Shown here piece after piece: positions 7,824 to 17,093 of a stretch of DNA of 64,000 nt. Below the pieces are notes generated by a model, which made no database searches, had not been told where the DNA came from, and saw only the letters and a program-made list of their open reading frames with translations. Each line of letters begins with the position of its first letter. The stretch's first letter is position 1. The stretch comes from Kofleriaceae bacterium (GTDB lineage: Bacteria > Myxococcota_A > Polyangia > Haliangiales > Haliangiaceae): assembly GCA_020633495.1 (NCBI GenBank), contig JACKDR010000005.1:33501-97500 (forward strand), given 5' to 3'. Position numbers and translations under genes: made by a program.

Positions 7824-10016
7824 TCAGAACTTGTACGTCGTGCCGACCCGCAGGTACGTGCCGTAGTCCGAGTTCAGCATCGGCGCCGTGAACGTGTCGG
7901 TCAGCAGCGCGCGCTCGCCCTGGAACGGCGCGCCCTCCAGCATGAACCACAGGTTCCAGCGCTGCTGGTAGGCGATCTCGGCGACCACCGAGGTCATGAC
8001 CCGGATGCCGTTCTCGCGGCCGAAGACGTCGGTGCCGGTCTCGCCGGTCAGGGCCTCGATGCGGTCGGTGACGTCGTTGCTGCCGCCGCCCACGACCTTG
8101 ACGTCGCGGTAGGTGACGCAGGCGTCGATGGCCTCGCCGTCGAAGGTGTTGTCGGTGGCGTTGTACTCGGGGCAGTGACGGTCGCTCCACATGTCGAGGT
8201 AGAGGCGACCGGTCACGGTGACGTGGGTCAGCGCGGTCAACGACGCCAGCAGGCCGGCGTCCCAGGTCGCGCCGTTGCGCTTGGAATTGTCGAACAGCTT
8301 GGTGCCCCACCACAGGTTGGTGAACGCGCCGGCCGAGAACGGGTCGGCGTCGACCAGCTTGAAGCGGACGCCCAGGCCCAGCTCCGAGCGCGAGCCCATC
8401 GACCGCACGCCGACGCCGGCGTCGAAGCCGAAGTTGCCGACGTTGCCGGCGCCGACCTTGACGGCGATCTCGGCGAAGTACGGGTAGCCGAGGCCGAGGT
8501 CGATCGTCGAGCGACCGCGCGGCAGGGTGCGGGCGCCGAACGACGACAGGCCGCGCTGCTCCTTCTCCTGGTCGGCATCGCTGGGCCCGAGGACCTCGAG
8601 CTTGGCCGAGATGATCTCGTTCTGGCCGCCCTCGATCGTCATCGTCTTCTCGAACGGGATCCGGCCCTCCATCTCGACGCGCACGACGGTGGCGCCGACC
8701 TCGAGGTCGGTGACCTCGTACGGGGTCGTGCCGACGGCGACGCCGTTGATCAGGACGGTGCCGCCCATGGGATCGGACAGGATGCGCAGGCGACCGACCG
8801 CGGCCAGCTCGGCCGACACGGTCTGGGTCTGGCCGGCCTCGACCCGCAGCTTGGTCTCGAACTGCTTGTAGCCGTCGAGCTTGACCACGACGAAGTGCTC
8901 GCCGGCGGACACCGCCTGCTCGGCGGGCACCTTGCCGGCGCTGGCGCCGTCGATGTAGACGTCGGCGCCCGGCACCGGCGACACGACCTTGATGCGCGCC
9001 TCGGTCTTGGCCTCGGCGTTGAGGTCGAGCTTGAGCACGGTGCTCGAGCCGGCGTTGACGGTGACGCGCTCCTCGCGGGTCTGGTAGCCCGGCGCCTTGA
9101 CCTCGATGACGTGCTCGCCCGGCTTGACGTCCTTGATGTCGACGGGCACCGCGCCCATGTCGGTGCCGTCGAGGAAGACGTGCGCGCCCTGGATGTTGGA
9201 CAGGACGCGGACCGCGCCGCCCTGGCCGCCGAGCGTCGACTTGAGCTCGCCGCGGACCTTGACCTGCTGGCCGGCCTGGACCTGGACGGTCTGCTTCCAC
9301 GGGATCGCCGGCTCCTTGCGGACCTCGACGACGTGCAGGCCCTCGATGACGTTGGACAGCACCGCGGGGGTCTTGTCGGGCTGCAGGTTGCCGTCGAGGT
9401 AGACCTCGGCGTCGGGCACGTCGGCCTCGACGACGATCGTGCCGATCTTGGGCTTGGCGATCTCCTTGAGGAACGGGGTCAGCGTGGCCTTCTCGTTCTC
9501 CTTGACCTCGACCCAGGTCGAGAAGTCCTGGAAGCCTTCCTTCTTGATCTCGACCAGGTGGCGCCCCGGATCGGTGGTGAGCAGGGTCGGCACCGTGCCC
9601 TGGGCCTGGCCGTCGAGGTAGACGGTGGCGCCGAAGACGTTCTTGTCGGCGTCGGCGCGGACGTCGATGCGCGGCGGATCCGCCTTCTTGATCAGCGGGA
9701 CGAAGATGTCCTGCAGCTTGCGGGTGCGCGCGATCTTGACGGTCTTCTCGGCCGGCATGTAGCCGTCGAGCTCGACGATGATCTTGTGGCTGCCGGCGGT
9801 GAGCGAGCCCTCCCACGGGGTCACGCCGACCGGGCCGGCTTCCTTCTTGTCGACGTAGACCGTCGCGCCCTGGGGCGCGGAGTCGACGCGGACCTTGTAC
9901 TTGGTCGCGGCGTGGGCGGTGCCGAGCGCGCCGGGCAGGGCCAGCGACAGGGCCAGGGCCACGAGCGAGAAGGCGGCGACGTGGGTCCAGCGCCGGAGGA
10001 CGTAAGCGATGGTCAT
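7824..10016 (-). CDS. Outer-membrane protein with six PEGA repeats and C-terminal beta-barrel
   Basis: 730 residues from the ATG at 10016, chosen because GGGGAGGAA stands 7 nt upstream. A signal peptide is clear (hydrophobic core AAFSLVALALSLALPGALG, cleavage after AHA). Six PEGA-type domains follow in residues about 25-480, each with a core such as GATVYVDKKEAG, GADVYIDG or GTVLINGVAVG and ending in a LxAGxHxIxV-type strand. Residues about 490-730 alternate hydrophobic/aromatic residues and end in Phe (YLRVGTTYKF), the typical C-terminal signature of an outer-membrane barrel. PEGA domains bind envelope components such as peptidoglycan or surface layers. Downstream of uppP on the same strand but with its own leader. 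Confidence 0.85.
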   Translation of the reverse strand: MTIAYVLRRWTHVAAFSLVALALSLALPGALGTAHAATKYKVRVDSAPQGATVYVDKKEAGPVGVTPWEGSLTAGSHKIIVELDGYMPAEKTVKIARTRKLQDIFVPLIKKADPPRIDVRADADKNVFGATVYLDGQAQGTVPTLLTTDPGRHLVEIKKEGFQDFSTWVEVKENEKATLTPFLKEIAKPKIGTIVVEADVPDAEVYLDGNLQPDKTPAVLSNVIEGLHVVEVRKEPAIPWKQTVQVQAGQQVKVRGELKSTLGGQGGAVRVLSNIQGAHVFLDGTDMGAVPVDIKDVKPGEHVIEVKAPGYQTREERVTVNAGSSTVLKLDLNAEAKTEARIKVVSPVPGADVYIDGASAGKVPAEQAVSAGEHFVVVKLDGYKQFETKLRVEAGQTQTVSAELAAVGRLRILSDPMGGTVLINGVAVGTTPYEVTDLEVGATVVRVEMEGRIPFEKTMTIEGGQNEIISAKLEVLGPSDADQEKEQRGLSSFGARTLPRGRSTIDLGLGYPYFAEIAVKVGAGNVGNFGFDAGVGVRSMGSRSELGLGVRFKLVDADPFSAGAFTNLWWGTKLFDNSKRNGATWDAGLLASLTALTHVTVTGRLYLDMWSDRHCPEYNATDNTFDGEAIDACVTYRDVKVVGGGSNDVTDRIEALTGETGTDVFGRENGIRVMTSVVAEIAYQQRWNLWFMLEGAPFQGERALLTDTFTAPMLNSDYGTYLRVGTTYKF

Positions 10017-10023
10017 TATGAAG

Positions 10024-10032
10024 TTCCTCCCC
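10024..10032 (-). promoter_or_regulatory. Shine-Dalgarno GGGGAGGAA of PEGA gene
   Basis: Seven bases upstream of the ATG at 10016. It decides this start over an upstream in-frame candidate. A TACCTT box at 10048-10053 is a candidate -10. Confidence 0.75.
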
Positions 10033-10144
10033 GGATCGGTGCCCCCAAGGTACCAGGAGTTGCGGGGGCTTGGGCGCGAGGGCGCCCGCATTTCGACGTC
10101 AGACCCACGGCGGCGCCGTGATGTTCATCCGCGTGCGACCCCGG

Positions 10145-10957
10145 TCACTGGCCGGCGGTCGCGGCGATCACGTGGCTGGCCAGCAGCGCCAGCAGCACCA
10201 GGCCGGCGATCACCCGGTACACGGCGAACGACCGCAGCCGGTGGGTACCCAGAAATTTCAGGAGCCACGCGATCGACAGGTAGCCGCTGACCGCGGCGAC
10301 CAGGGTGCCGACGATCACGGGCATCAGGGCGTCACCGCCGAGGTGGATCTCGCGCAGCTCGAAGACGCCGGCGCCGGCGATCGCCGGGATGCCGAGCAGG
10401 AACGAGAACCGCGCCGACTCCTTGCGCGACATGCCGAGCACCAGCGCCATGCAGATCGTCGCGCCCGAGCGCGACACGCCGGGGACCAGCGCGCACGCCT
10501 GGGCCATGCCGATCAGGATCGCGTCGGTCCAGCCGAGATCGAAGGTGCCGCGCTGGCCGGCGCCGCGGGCGTCGATGTAGGCCATCAGCAGGCCGACGCC
10601 GACGAGCGCGCCGGCGACGACGTACAGCGAGCGGAAGTCGCCCTCGATCTGGTGCTTGAGCAGCAGGCCGGCGGCGACCACCGGGATCGTGCCGACCGCG
10701 ATCATCCAGGGCAGCCGACCCTCGGGGCTGCGCGGCGCCTTGATCATCGCGCGCGGCAGCGTGACGAACAGATCCTTGGCGAAGTACGCGCACACCGCGA
10801 CCAGCGGGCCGAGCTGGATCACCGCGGCGAAGGCGGCTCCGGGATCGGGCTGGCCCAGCAGGGTCGGCGTGATCCGAAGGTGCGCGGTCGACGAGATCGG
10901 GATGAACTCGGTGAGGCCCTCGACCAGGCCGAGCACGACGGCGAACCACAGGGACAT
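10145..10957 (-). CDS. uppP: Undecaprenyl-diphosphate phosphatase
   Basis: 270 residues, the usual length for BacA/UppP. The first signature, GLVEGLTEFIPISSTAHL, is at residues 10-27 and supplies the (E/Q)XXXE residues; the second, LVPGVSRSGATI, carries the conserved Ser-Arg. About eight hydrophobic helices. It removes a phosphate from undecaprenyl diphosphate at the membrane, regenerating the lipid carrier for peptidoglycan and other glycans, and gives bacitracin tolerance when abundant. A GAGG ribosome site lies upstream of the ATG. It may be co-transcribed with the lipoprotein gene just upstream (10975-11397). Confidence 0.95.
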   Translation of the reverse strand: MSLWFAVVLGLVEGLTEFIPISSTAHLRITPTLLGQPDPGAAFAAVIQLGPLVAVCAYFAKDLFVTLPRAMIKAPRSPEGRLPWMIAVGTIPVVAAGLLLKHQIEGDFRSLYVVAGALVGVGLLMAYIDARGAGQRGTFDLGWTDAILIGMAQACALVPGVSRSGATICMALVLGMSRKESARFSFLLGIPAIAGAGVFELREIHLGGDALMPVIVGTLVAAVSGYLSIAWLLKFLGTHRLRSFAVYRVIAGLVLLALLASHVIAATAGQ

Positions 10958-10974
10958 CGACGGCTACCTCGTGA

Positions 10975-11397
10975 TCAATCGGTGGGGCCGGCGCACGCGT
11001 ACAGCGCGTCGACGTCCTTCGCCGCCATCAGGCAGTCGAACGACGGCCGATCCCAGGCGGTGAGGCACGGCTCGAGCATCTCGTCGCGCATCGTCGCCCG
11101 GACCTTGGCGATCTGCTCGTCGGTCGGGACCTCGTCGGCCTGCTTCTGGGCGCGCTGCGCCTTGATCTGGAGGTCGAGGACGTGATCGATGAGCTGCTCG
11201 CACTCGGCGTCGCCGAGGCGGCCGGGCGCGGCGTCGGGCGTGGGCGCGGTGGCGACCGCCGCGTCGGCGGGCGGCGACGGGGTCGACGTGCCGGGGCCGG
11301 TGCCGCCGGCGCCGCCGGCGCCGTGGCTGCCTGACGAGCAGGCGGCGGCGAGGGCCGCCGTGGCGACCACGGTCAGCGCGGCGAGACGGGCGGGCAT
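10975..11397 (-). CDS. Small lipoprotein, function unknown
   Basis: 140 residues. N-terminal signal with lipobox LAAACSS (Cys near residue 20). A Gly/Pro/Ala/Ser-rich linker to about residue 65 precedes a soluble helical domain (DAECEQLIDHVLDLQIKAQR and later RATMRDEMLEPCLTAWDRP) containing four Cys residues. The pattern of a short alpha-helical domain with paired Cys is frequent in uncharacterised myxobacterial lipoproteins. Its ATG at 11397 follows a TACTCA box by exactly six bases. Only 17 bp separate it from uppP, so they may form an operon. Confidence 0.75.
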   Translation of the reverse strand: MPARLAALTVVATAALAAACSSGSHGAGGAGGTGPGTSTPSPPADAAVATAPTPDAAPGRLGDAECEQLIDHVLDLQIKAQRAQKQADEVPTDEQIAKVRATMRDEMLEPCLTAWDRPSFDCLMAAKDVDALYACAGPTD

Positions 11398-11409
11398 GCG
11401 CGGTGAGTA
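11398..11409 (-). promoter_or_regulatory. -10 box TACTCA, leaderless start of lipoprotein gene
   Basis: On the minus strand TACTCA, then CCGCGC, then ATG at 11397. No Shine-Dalgarno sequence. Confidence 0.45.
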
Positions 11410-11469
11410 ACACGCGCGCCGCCGCGCCGCCAGCCGGCGACCGGGCGGCGCCGGCGTGCGACGCGCGGC

Positions 11470-12795
11470 TCAGCGGGCGATCGCGAAGCGGGTGCTGAAG
11501 CGCGGCAGCGGCGCCGGCTTGCCGTCGCGGCGGGCGGCGTCGTGGCGCGGCGCCGCCGCGGTGACCTGGGTGTCCTCGGGGACGGCCTGGGTCCGGGTCG
11601 TGTCGTCGCCGGGGGCAGCGGCATCGGCGCCAGCGGCCGGTGTGCGGCGGCCGCGACGCGGCCAGCACGGCGCGCGGATCGACGCGGGGCGGGTCGGCGG
11701 GGCGGACGACGGCGACGCCGCGGTCGTCGCCGACGGGGCCGCGGGGCCGGTGCCGCGGGCCATGCGGCGGGGCGGCGCGACCGTGGCGACTGGCGCCGCC
11801 GGCGCGAGGCCGCGCGGCACCAGGGGCACGACGTTCGACGGCGCGGAGCCGGGCCGAGGGCGCGACGCGGTGGCCGCGGTGGCCGCGGCGCGACGCGCTG
11901 GGGCGCGCCGGGCGCGGCGCCGCGGGCGCGGCAGCCCGGGCCGCGGAGCCGCAGGGGCGGCGGCGCGCGAGGCGGGGTCGCGGGCGGCGGCGCGACCGCG
12001 ACCGTGGGGCGCGGTGCCGGCGCCGCGGCCGCGGGCACCGCGGCCTTCGCGGTCGGCGAAGCCTTCGCGATCGGCGCGACCTTCGCGACCGGCGCGGCCT
12101 TCGCGACCGGCGCGGCCTTCGCGACCGGCGCGGCCTTCGCGACCGGCGCGGCCTTCGCGATCGGGCGCGGCCACACCACGTCGGCGGCGCGCGCGGCGGC
12201 GGCGTGACCGCGGCGGGGACACCGGGCGGCTGGTCGACCGCGCGGGTCGGCGGCGCGGTCGGCACGCGCCGCGGCGGCGCGGTCACGGCGGCGCGCGCCA
12301 CGGCGACGGCGCGCTCGCCGTCGTCGGCGGCGGCGCGGGCGCGCGCCATCGCCATCTGCCACTCCCCACTCGTCCTCCTCGGGAGGCGCGGCGCTGGGCA
12401 CCGGCGCCGACAGGGGCCGACGGCGTCGCGGCGATGGCGGCGGCGGCCATGGACGCGCGCGCGGCCTGGGCCTGCGCCGCGACCGGCACCAGGGGCGGGG
12501 TGACCACCGCGCGCGCGGGCACCGGCGGCGGCGCCGCGGCGACCGGCGCGGGCCGGGGAGCCGCCGGCAGCGGTGCGGGCGCGGCGGCCGGCGAGGCCGC
12601 GGCGGTCATCACCATCGCGTGCAGATCGGCCGGCGCGAGATCCTGGTCACGCCAGCCCACGACATGGGTGCCGTACCCGTCGTCGAGGACGAGCCCGCGG
12701 AGGGTGACGATGCGTCCTTCGGGGGTCAGCGCCAGGCCGTAGCGGCCGAGCTTGACGTACCCCAACCGGGCGAGGAGCGCGTCCAGGATCGACAT
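11470..12795 (-). pseudogene. Pro/Ala-rich protein disrupted by several frameshifts
   Basis: The ATG at 12795 opens a convincing N-terminus (MSILDALLARLGYVKLGRYG, then TPEGRIVTLRGLVLDDGYG) of a family I do not recognise, followed by a Pro/Ala linker. By third-position GC the coding frame appears to shift near 12410, again near 12365 (a GGGG run), near 12190, and between about 12030 and 11850; the end (CDS-like NVVPLVPRGLAP to FSTRFAIAR, stop 11470) is back in the starting frame. The middle encodes an AKAAPV repeat (about five units). The length of 1326 bp is a multiple of three, so the indels cancel. It is either a decaying gene or a gene with sequencing errors in low-complexity GC tracts. 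Confidence 0.6.
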
Positions 12796-13033
12796 GCTCG
12801 CTTACCAAAGCATCAGGCGGGCCAACCCCGGCGGGGCCGATCGCCGTGGCCCGACTCCGCGATCTCCGGAACCTGCGCACCATGGTTCGAGGCGATCGGG
12901 CCTCGAGTCCCCACCGGCACCGGGACCCGCGGCCCCGATCGATCGGGAGCGACGGCAGGTAGGTGCGATCCACACCAGCCGCGTCGACGCGCCCCCACCC
13001 GCCGCGGCCCGACGCTGCCGCCGCCCGACGCCC

Positions 13034-13816
13034 TCAGCGCCCGGTGAACCGCGGCGGCCGCTTCTCCGCGAACGCGAGCAGGCCCTCGTCGCGGTCCGCG
13101 CTGAACAGCGTCACGTCGTAGCACTGCCGCTCGATCCGCAGCCCCTCGTCGAGCACCACGTCGCTGCCGCGCTCGATCGCCGCCTTCGCCAGCGCCACCG
13201 ACCGCGGCGCGCACGCCGCCAGCTCGGCCAGCACGCCGTCGACCGCGGCCCGCAGCTCCGCCGGCGGCACCACCGCCAGCATCAGGCCCAGGCTCGCCGC
13301 CCGCTCCGCCGACACCCGCCGGCCCAGCAGGATCATCTCCTTCGCCGCCGCCACGCCGATCAGCCGGGGCAGCCGCTGGGTCCCGCCCGCGCCCGGCATG
13401 ATGCCCAGGCGGACCTCGGTCAGCCCGACCTCGGCGCCGACGACGCCGATCCGGAAGTCGCAGGCCAGCGCCAGCTCGAGGCCACCGCCGTAGGCCGACC
13501 CGTTCATCGCGCACACCACCGGCTTGGCGATCCGCGCCCACGCCTCGATCGCGCCGCTGATCGCGTCGATGTACGGGCCCGACTCGGCCGCGGGCACGCC
13601 CTTGCGCTCCTTGAGATCGGCGCCGGCGCAGAACACCTTGTCGCCGGCGCCGGTCAAGACGACCGCGCGGACGGTCCGGTCGCCGGACAGCTCGCGCGCG
13701 AGCCGCGCCAGCTCGAGGTTGACCGCCTTCGACAGCGCGTTGCGCGCCTCGGGGCGGTTGAGGGTCACCCACGCGACTCCGGCGTCGGTGCGCTCGACGA
13801 TGATCGGCTCGGCCAT
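13034..13816 (-). CDS. Enoyl-CoA hydratase/isomerase family, probably methylglutaconyl-CoA hydratase
   Basis: 260 residues, typical crotonase length. The oxyanion-hole segment FCAGADLKER and NGSAYGGGLELALACDFR are classic. Both catalytic Glu candidates are present (GGGLELAL and TEVRLGIMPGAGGTQRLPR). Start ATG at 13816 has GGAGAGGA upstream. It is 26 bp downstream of the HMG-CoA lyase gene, so the likely reaction is hydration of 3-methylglutaconyl-CoA to HMG-CoA, the step before the lyase in leucine and isovalerate degradation; that substrate is inferred from context only. Cytoplasmic. Confidence 0.88.
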   Translation of the reverse strand: MAEPIIVERTDAGVAWVTLNRPEARNALSKAVNLELARLARELSGDRTVRAVVLTGAGDKVFCAGADLKERKGVPAAESGPYIDAISGAIEAWARIAKPVVCAMNGSAYGGGLELALACDFRIGVVGAEVGLTEVRLGIMPGAGGTQRLPRLIGVAAAKEMILLGRRVSAERAASLGLMLAVVPPAELRAAVDGVLAELAACAPRSVALAKAAIERGSDVVLDEGLRIERQCYDVTLFSADRDEGLLAFAEKRPPRFTGR

Positions 13817-13842
13817 GCGTCCGTCCTCTCCGGCCGGCGCGG

Positions 13843-14835
13843 CTACTCGCCGCCCGGCGCCTTCTCGGTCCCGGCCTCGGCCTCGCGCTCGGCGCGCCGG
13901 CGCACGCGCGCCTGCTTGCCGAGGTGGGCCTTCATGTACTTCGACGGCAGCTCGTGGCCGACGAACGTCGTCGCCAGCCGCGAGCACTCGATCAGCTTGT
14001 CGAGATCGATCCCGGTCTCGATGCCCATCGAGTGCAGCATCGCGACCAGATCGTCGGTGGCCAGGTTGCCCGACGCGCCCGGCGCGTACGGGCAGCCGCC
14101 CAGGCCGCCCACCGACGAGTCGATCGTCGTGACCCCGAGCGTCATCGCGGTCAGGCAGTTGGCCAGCGCGGTGCCCTGGGTGTCGTGGAAGTGGACCGCG
14201 ACGACGTCGACGCCGTCGGCGTCGCGCAGCGGGATCGCCGCCAGGATCTCGCCCATCACGGCCTCGACCTGGCGCGGGTTGGCGACGCCGATCGTGTCGC
14301 CCAGCGAGATCTGGTAGACGCCCAGCTCGCGCAGCTCGCGCGACAGCCACACCACGCGCGCCGGATCGACGTCGCCCTCGTAGGGGCAGCCGAAGACGGT
14401 CGAGACGTAGGCGCGGACCTTGAGGCCGGCGTCGAGCGCCGGCGGCACGACCTCGCGGAACGCGCGCAGCGTGTCGGCGATGGTCTTGTTGACGTTCTTC
14501 TTGTTGTGGGTCTCGGACGCCGACAGGAAGACCGCGATCTCGCGCATGCCGGCGGCCATCGCGGCGTCGAGGCCGCGCCGGTTGGGCACCAGCGCCGAGA
14601 AGTGGACGTCGTCGCGCCGCTTGACGCCGCGCGCGACCTCGGCGCCGTCGGCGAGCTGCGGGATCCACCGCGGGCTGACGAAGCTGGTGATCTCGATGTG
14701 GCGCAGGCCGGCGGCGACCAGGCCGTCGATGAAGCGGATCTTGTCGGCGGTCGGGACCTGCCGGGCCTCGTTCTGCAGGCCGTCGCGCGGGCCGACCTCG
14801 TAGACGGTGACGCGCTCGGGTAGCTGCAACGTCAT
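13843..14835 (-). CDS. Hydroxymethylglutaryl-CoA lyase
   Basis: 330 residues. The DRE-TIM barrel begins with VYEVGPRDGLQNEARQ (Asp and Arg of the active site), contains the metal ligands in HFHDTQG, and ends with the lyase signature GGLGGCPYAPGASGN, whose Cys is catalytic. It cleaves HMG-CoA to acetoacetate and acetyl-CoA. Start ATG at 14835 overlaps the TGA of the upstream HAD gene (ATGA). With the hydratase downstream it makes the last two steps of leucine degradation; carboxylase and dehydrogenase genes are not in the window. Confidence 0.93.
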   Translation of the reverse strand: MTLQLPERVTVYEVGPRDGLQNEARQVPTADKIRFIDGLVAAGLRHIEITSFVSPRWIPQLADGAEVARGVKRRDDVHFSALVPNRRGLDAAMAAGMREIAVFLSASETHNKKNVNKTIADTLRAFREVVPPALDAGLKVRAYVSTVFGCPYEGDVDPARVVWLSRELRELGVYQISLGDTIGVANPRQVEAVMGEILAAIPLRDADGVDVVAVHFHDTQGTALANCLTAMTLGVTTIDSSVGGLGGCPYAPGASGNLATDDLVAMLHSMGIETGIDLDKLIECSRLATTFVGHELPSKYMKAHLGKQARVRRRAEREAEAGTEKAPGGE

Positions 14836-15515
14836 GGCGAACCGTCCCGACCATAGCAGCTGACCAGCTCGTCGAGGACGTCCGCGGTCAGCTCGTCGAG
14901 GGTGTCGAGCACCCGGTGGGCGCCGGCCTGGTCCTGGCCGTGGAAGTTGCCGGCCCGCACCGCGACCACGACGCAGCCGGCGGCGCGCCCGGCGGCGATC
15001 CCGGCGGTCGAGTCCTCGACCACGACGCACTGGTGCGGCGCGACGCCGAGCGCGGCGGCGGCGCCCAGGTAGCCGTCGGGCGCCGGCTTGGACCGCGGCA
15101 CGTCCTCGGCGGCGAAGACGCAGTCGAACGCCGCGGTCAGCCCGAGCGCGACCAGGGCCTGGCGGGCCTCGACCCGCGAGCTGCCGGTGACCAGGCCGCG
15201 GCGGCGATCGGCGAAGCGATCGACCGCGGCGCGGGCGCCGGGCAGCACGGTGATGCCGAGCTCGGCGAAGACGCCCTCGCGGGCGGCGGCGGTGGCGGCG
15301 ATGACCTCGTCGCGCGACCACGCCAGCGTCGGGTAGCGCGCCGCCAGGTGGTCGTAGATCGCGACCCACGAGCGCCCGATGATGAAGTCGCGGTCGGCCT
15401 GGTCGATCGCCAGGCCCTGACCGGCGGCCAGCGCCCGCGCCATGGCCTCGGCGCTCTCGCGCTCGGTGTCGACGAGCGTGCCGTCGAGATCGAAGAGGAC
15501 GGCGCGGGCGGCCAT
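14832..15515 (-). CDS. HAD-superfamily hydrolase, phosphoglucomutase/phosphatase-like
   Basis: 227 residues from ATG at 15515. HAD motif I is FDLDGTLVDTE, motif II is the Ser/Thr in LVTGSSR, motif III Lys is in SKPAPDGY, and motif IV is VVEDSTAGIAAGRAAG. A helical cap lies between motifs I and II (subclass I), as in beta-phosphoglucomutase and small sugar-phosphate phosphatases. Substrate unknown. It is the first gene of a coupled operon with HMG-CoA lyase and crotonase, which does not suggest an obvious shared pathway. A TACAAG box stands 8 nt before the start codon. Confidence 0.88.
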   Translation of the reverse strand: MAARAVLFDLDGTLVDTERESAEAMARALAAGQGLAIDQADRDFIIGRSWVAIYDHLAARYPTLAWSRDEVIAATAAAREGVFAELGITVLPGARAAVDRFADRRRGLVTGSSRVEARQALVALGLTAAFDCVFAAEDVPRSKPAPDGYLGAAAALGVAPHQCVVVEDSTAGIAAGRAAGCVVVAVRAGNFHGQDQAGAHRVLDTLDELTADVLDELVSCYGRDGSP

Positions 15516-15642
15516 GGCGGGACCTTGTACCACGGCGGCGGCGGGTCGCCGCCGAGGCTGCCGAGGTAACCGGCCGCGGGGCGCCGGCCACTGTCCTGTG
15601 GCCTGCCCGCCCGGGTAGGTGCACATTCTGGAGAAGGACCCC

Positions 15643-17093
15643 ATGGCACCCGCACGCTCCCCGCTCGCCCCGGCCGCCTCGCGGCGCCGGCTCGCCCTGC
15701 CCCTGCTCGCCGGCCTCGGCCTGGCGGTCGCCGTCGTCGCCGCCGGCTGCGGGCCGTCGGCGTCGGCCAAGAAGGCGCAGACGCTGATCGATCGCGGCGA
15801 CTACGCCGGCGCCGCCGACTACGCCGCCTCCGAGCTGGCCAAGCACCCCGGCGACCGCGACCTGTGGCGGGTCCGGATCCGCGCCGCGCTCGGCCAGCAC
15901 GACGCCCGCGGCGCGGTCGCGCTGTACGGGCAGTGGCGCGGCGTCCACGGCGAGGACGACGGCGGCACGCTGCGGATGATGGCGATGACGACGATCTGGC
16001 AGGCCCTGGAGTCGCCGTCGGCGACGACCCGGCTCGACGCGGTGCGCGCGGTCGAGCGCCTCGAGCTCGAGCCGCTGGCCGACAAGGTCGCGGCACTGAT
16101 GGGCGACGACGAGGACGTCGTCGCGGCCGCCGCGGCGGTGGCGATCCTGCGCTCGTACTACCAGGCGCCCCACGTCGCAGGCGAGCTGCTGGGCAGCCAG
16201 GACCCCGAGGCCCGGGCGATCGCGGTCGAGGGCATCGGCCGCAAGGTCGGGGCCCGCGCCGGCGACGATCTGCGCCCGCTGGCCACCGACCACGATCCGC
16301 GGGTGCGGCGCGCCGTGGCGGTCGCGCTGGGCGCGATCGCCGAGCCGCGCGACACCGAGCTGCTGCTCGAGCTGACCGGCGACGTCGACGGCGAGGTCCG
16401 GGCCGCGGCGCTGCGCGCGCTGGGCCGCGGCAAGCGCACCGGCGAGCTGGCGGCGGCGGCGCGGCGCGCCCTCGCCGACGATCACCTCGGCGTGCGGGTC
16501 GCGGCGGTCGGCCTGCTCGGCGCGCTGAAGGACGACGCCGCGCTGCAGGGGCTGCTCGGCGGCGACGACGTCCTGGTCGCGCTGCACGCGGCCCGCGAGC
16601 TGGGCAGCCGCGCCGGCGACGCCGGCGGCCGCGCCCTCGACCGCGCCCTCGGCGACGCCGAGTGGACCGTCCGCGCCGGCGCCGTCAACCTCGCGGTCGC
16701 GGTGGTCGGCAAGGCGGCGGCGCGGGCCCGCCTCGAGGCGGCGCTGCTCGACGACCGGCTCGACGTCCGGCTGGCGGCGGCGCGGCTGCTCGACGGCGAC
16801 GTCCGCGCGGTCACGGTGATGGCGTCGGCGCTCGACGGCGACGACGCGTTCCTGAAGGTGCAGGCCGCGATCGACCTGGCCCGCGCCGACGACGCCCGCG
16901 GCGTCGCCGCGCTCGACGCCCTGGTCGGCGACGGCGAGCCCACGGTGCGGCGCGCGGCGGCCGCCGGCTACCTGGCGGCGCACCGGCCGGGGGGCGGCGC
17001 GGGCCCCCCCCCCCGCGCCCCCCGCCCCCCCCCCCCCCGCGCGTCCGGCTGGCCGCGGCCGAGGGCATCCTCAAGCTGTACCCTCGGGACTGA
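15643..17093 (+). CDS. HEAT-repeat lipoprotein with apparent frameshift in poly-C tract
   Basis: Start ATG at 15643 has GGAGAAGG just upstream. A signal peptide ends in lipobox VVAAGCGP. Residues about 40-90 form a TPR-like hairpin (LIDRGDYAGAADYAASELAKH); the rest is HEAT/PBS-lyase-type repeats with motifs such as DPRVRRAVAVALGAI, DGEVRAAALRALGRG and HLGVRVAAVGLLGALK. The first frame runs to about 17005, where runs of 13 and 14 C bases (17007-17038 region) occur; after them the natural C-terminus VRLAAAEGILKLYPRD is in another frame and stops at 17093. The simplest explanation is a homopolymer error. The 3' end overlaps the convergent channel gene by 23 bp. Probable role: protein-binding scaffold in the envelope. 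Confidence 0.75.

Noticed and set aside
13843..16983. 1046-codon minus-strand frame across HMG-CoA lyase, the HAD gene and the HEAT gene
   Set aside because: Only the last part is the lyase; the rest is antisense or out-of-frame translation.
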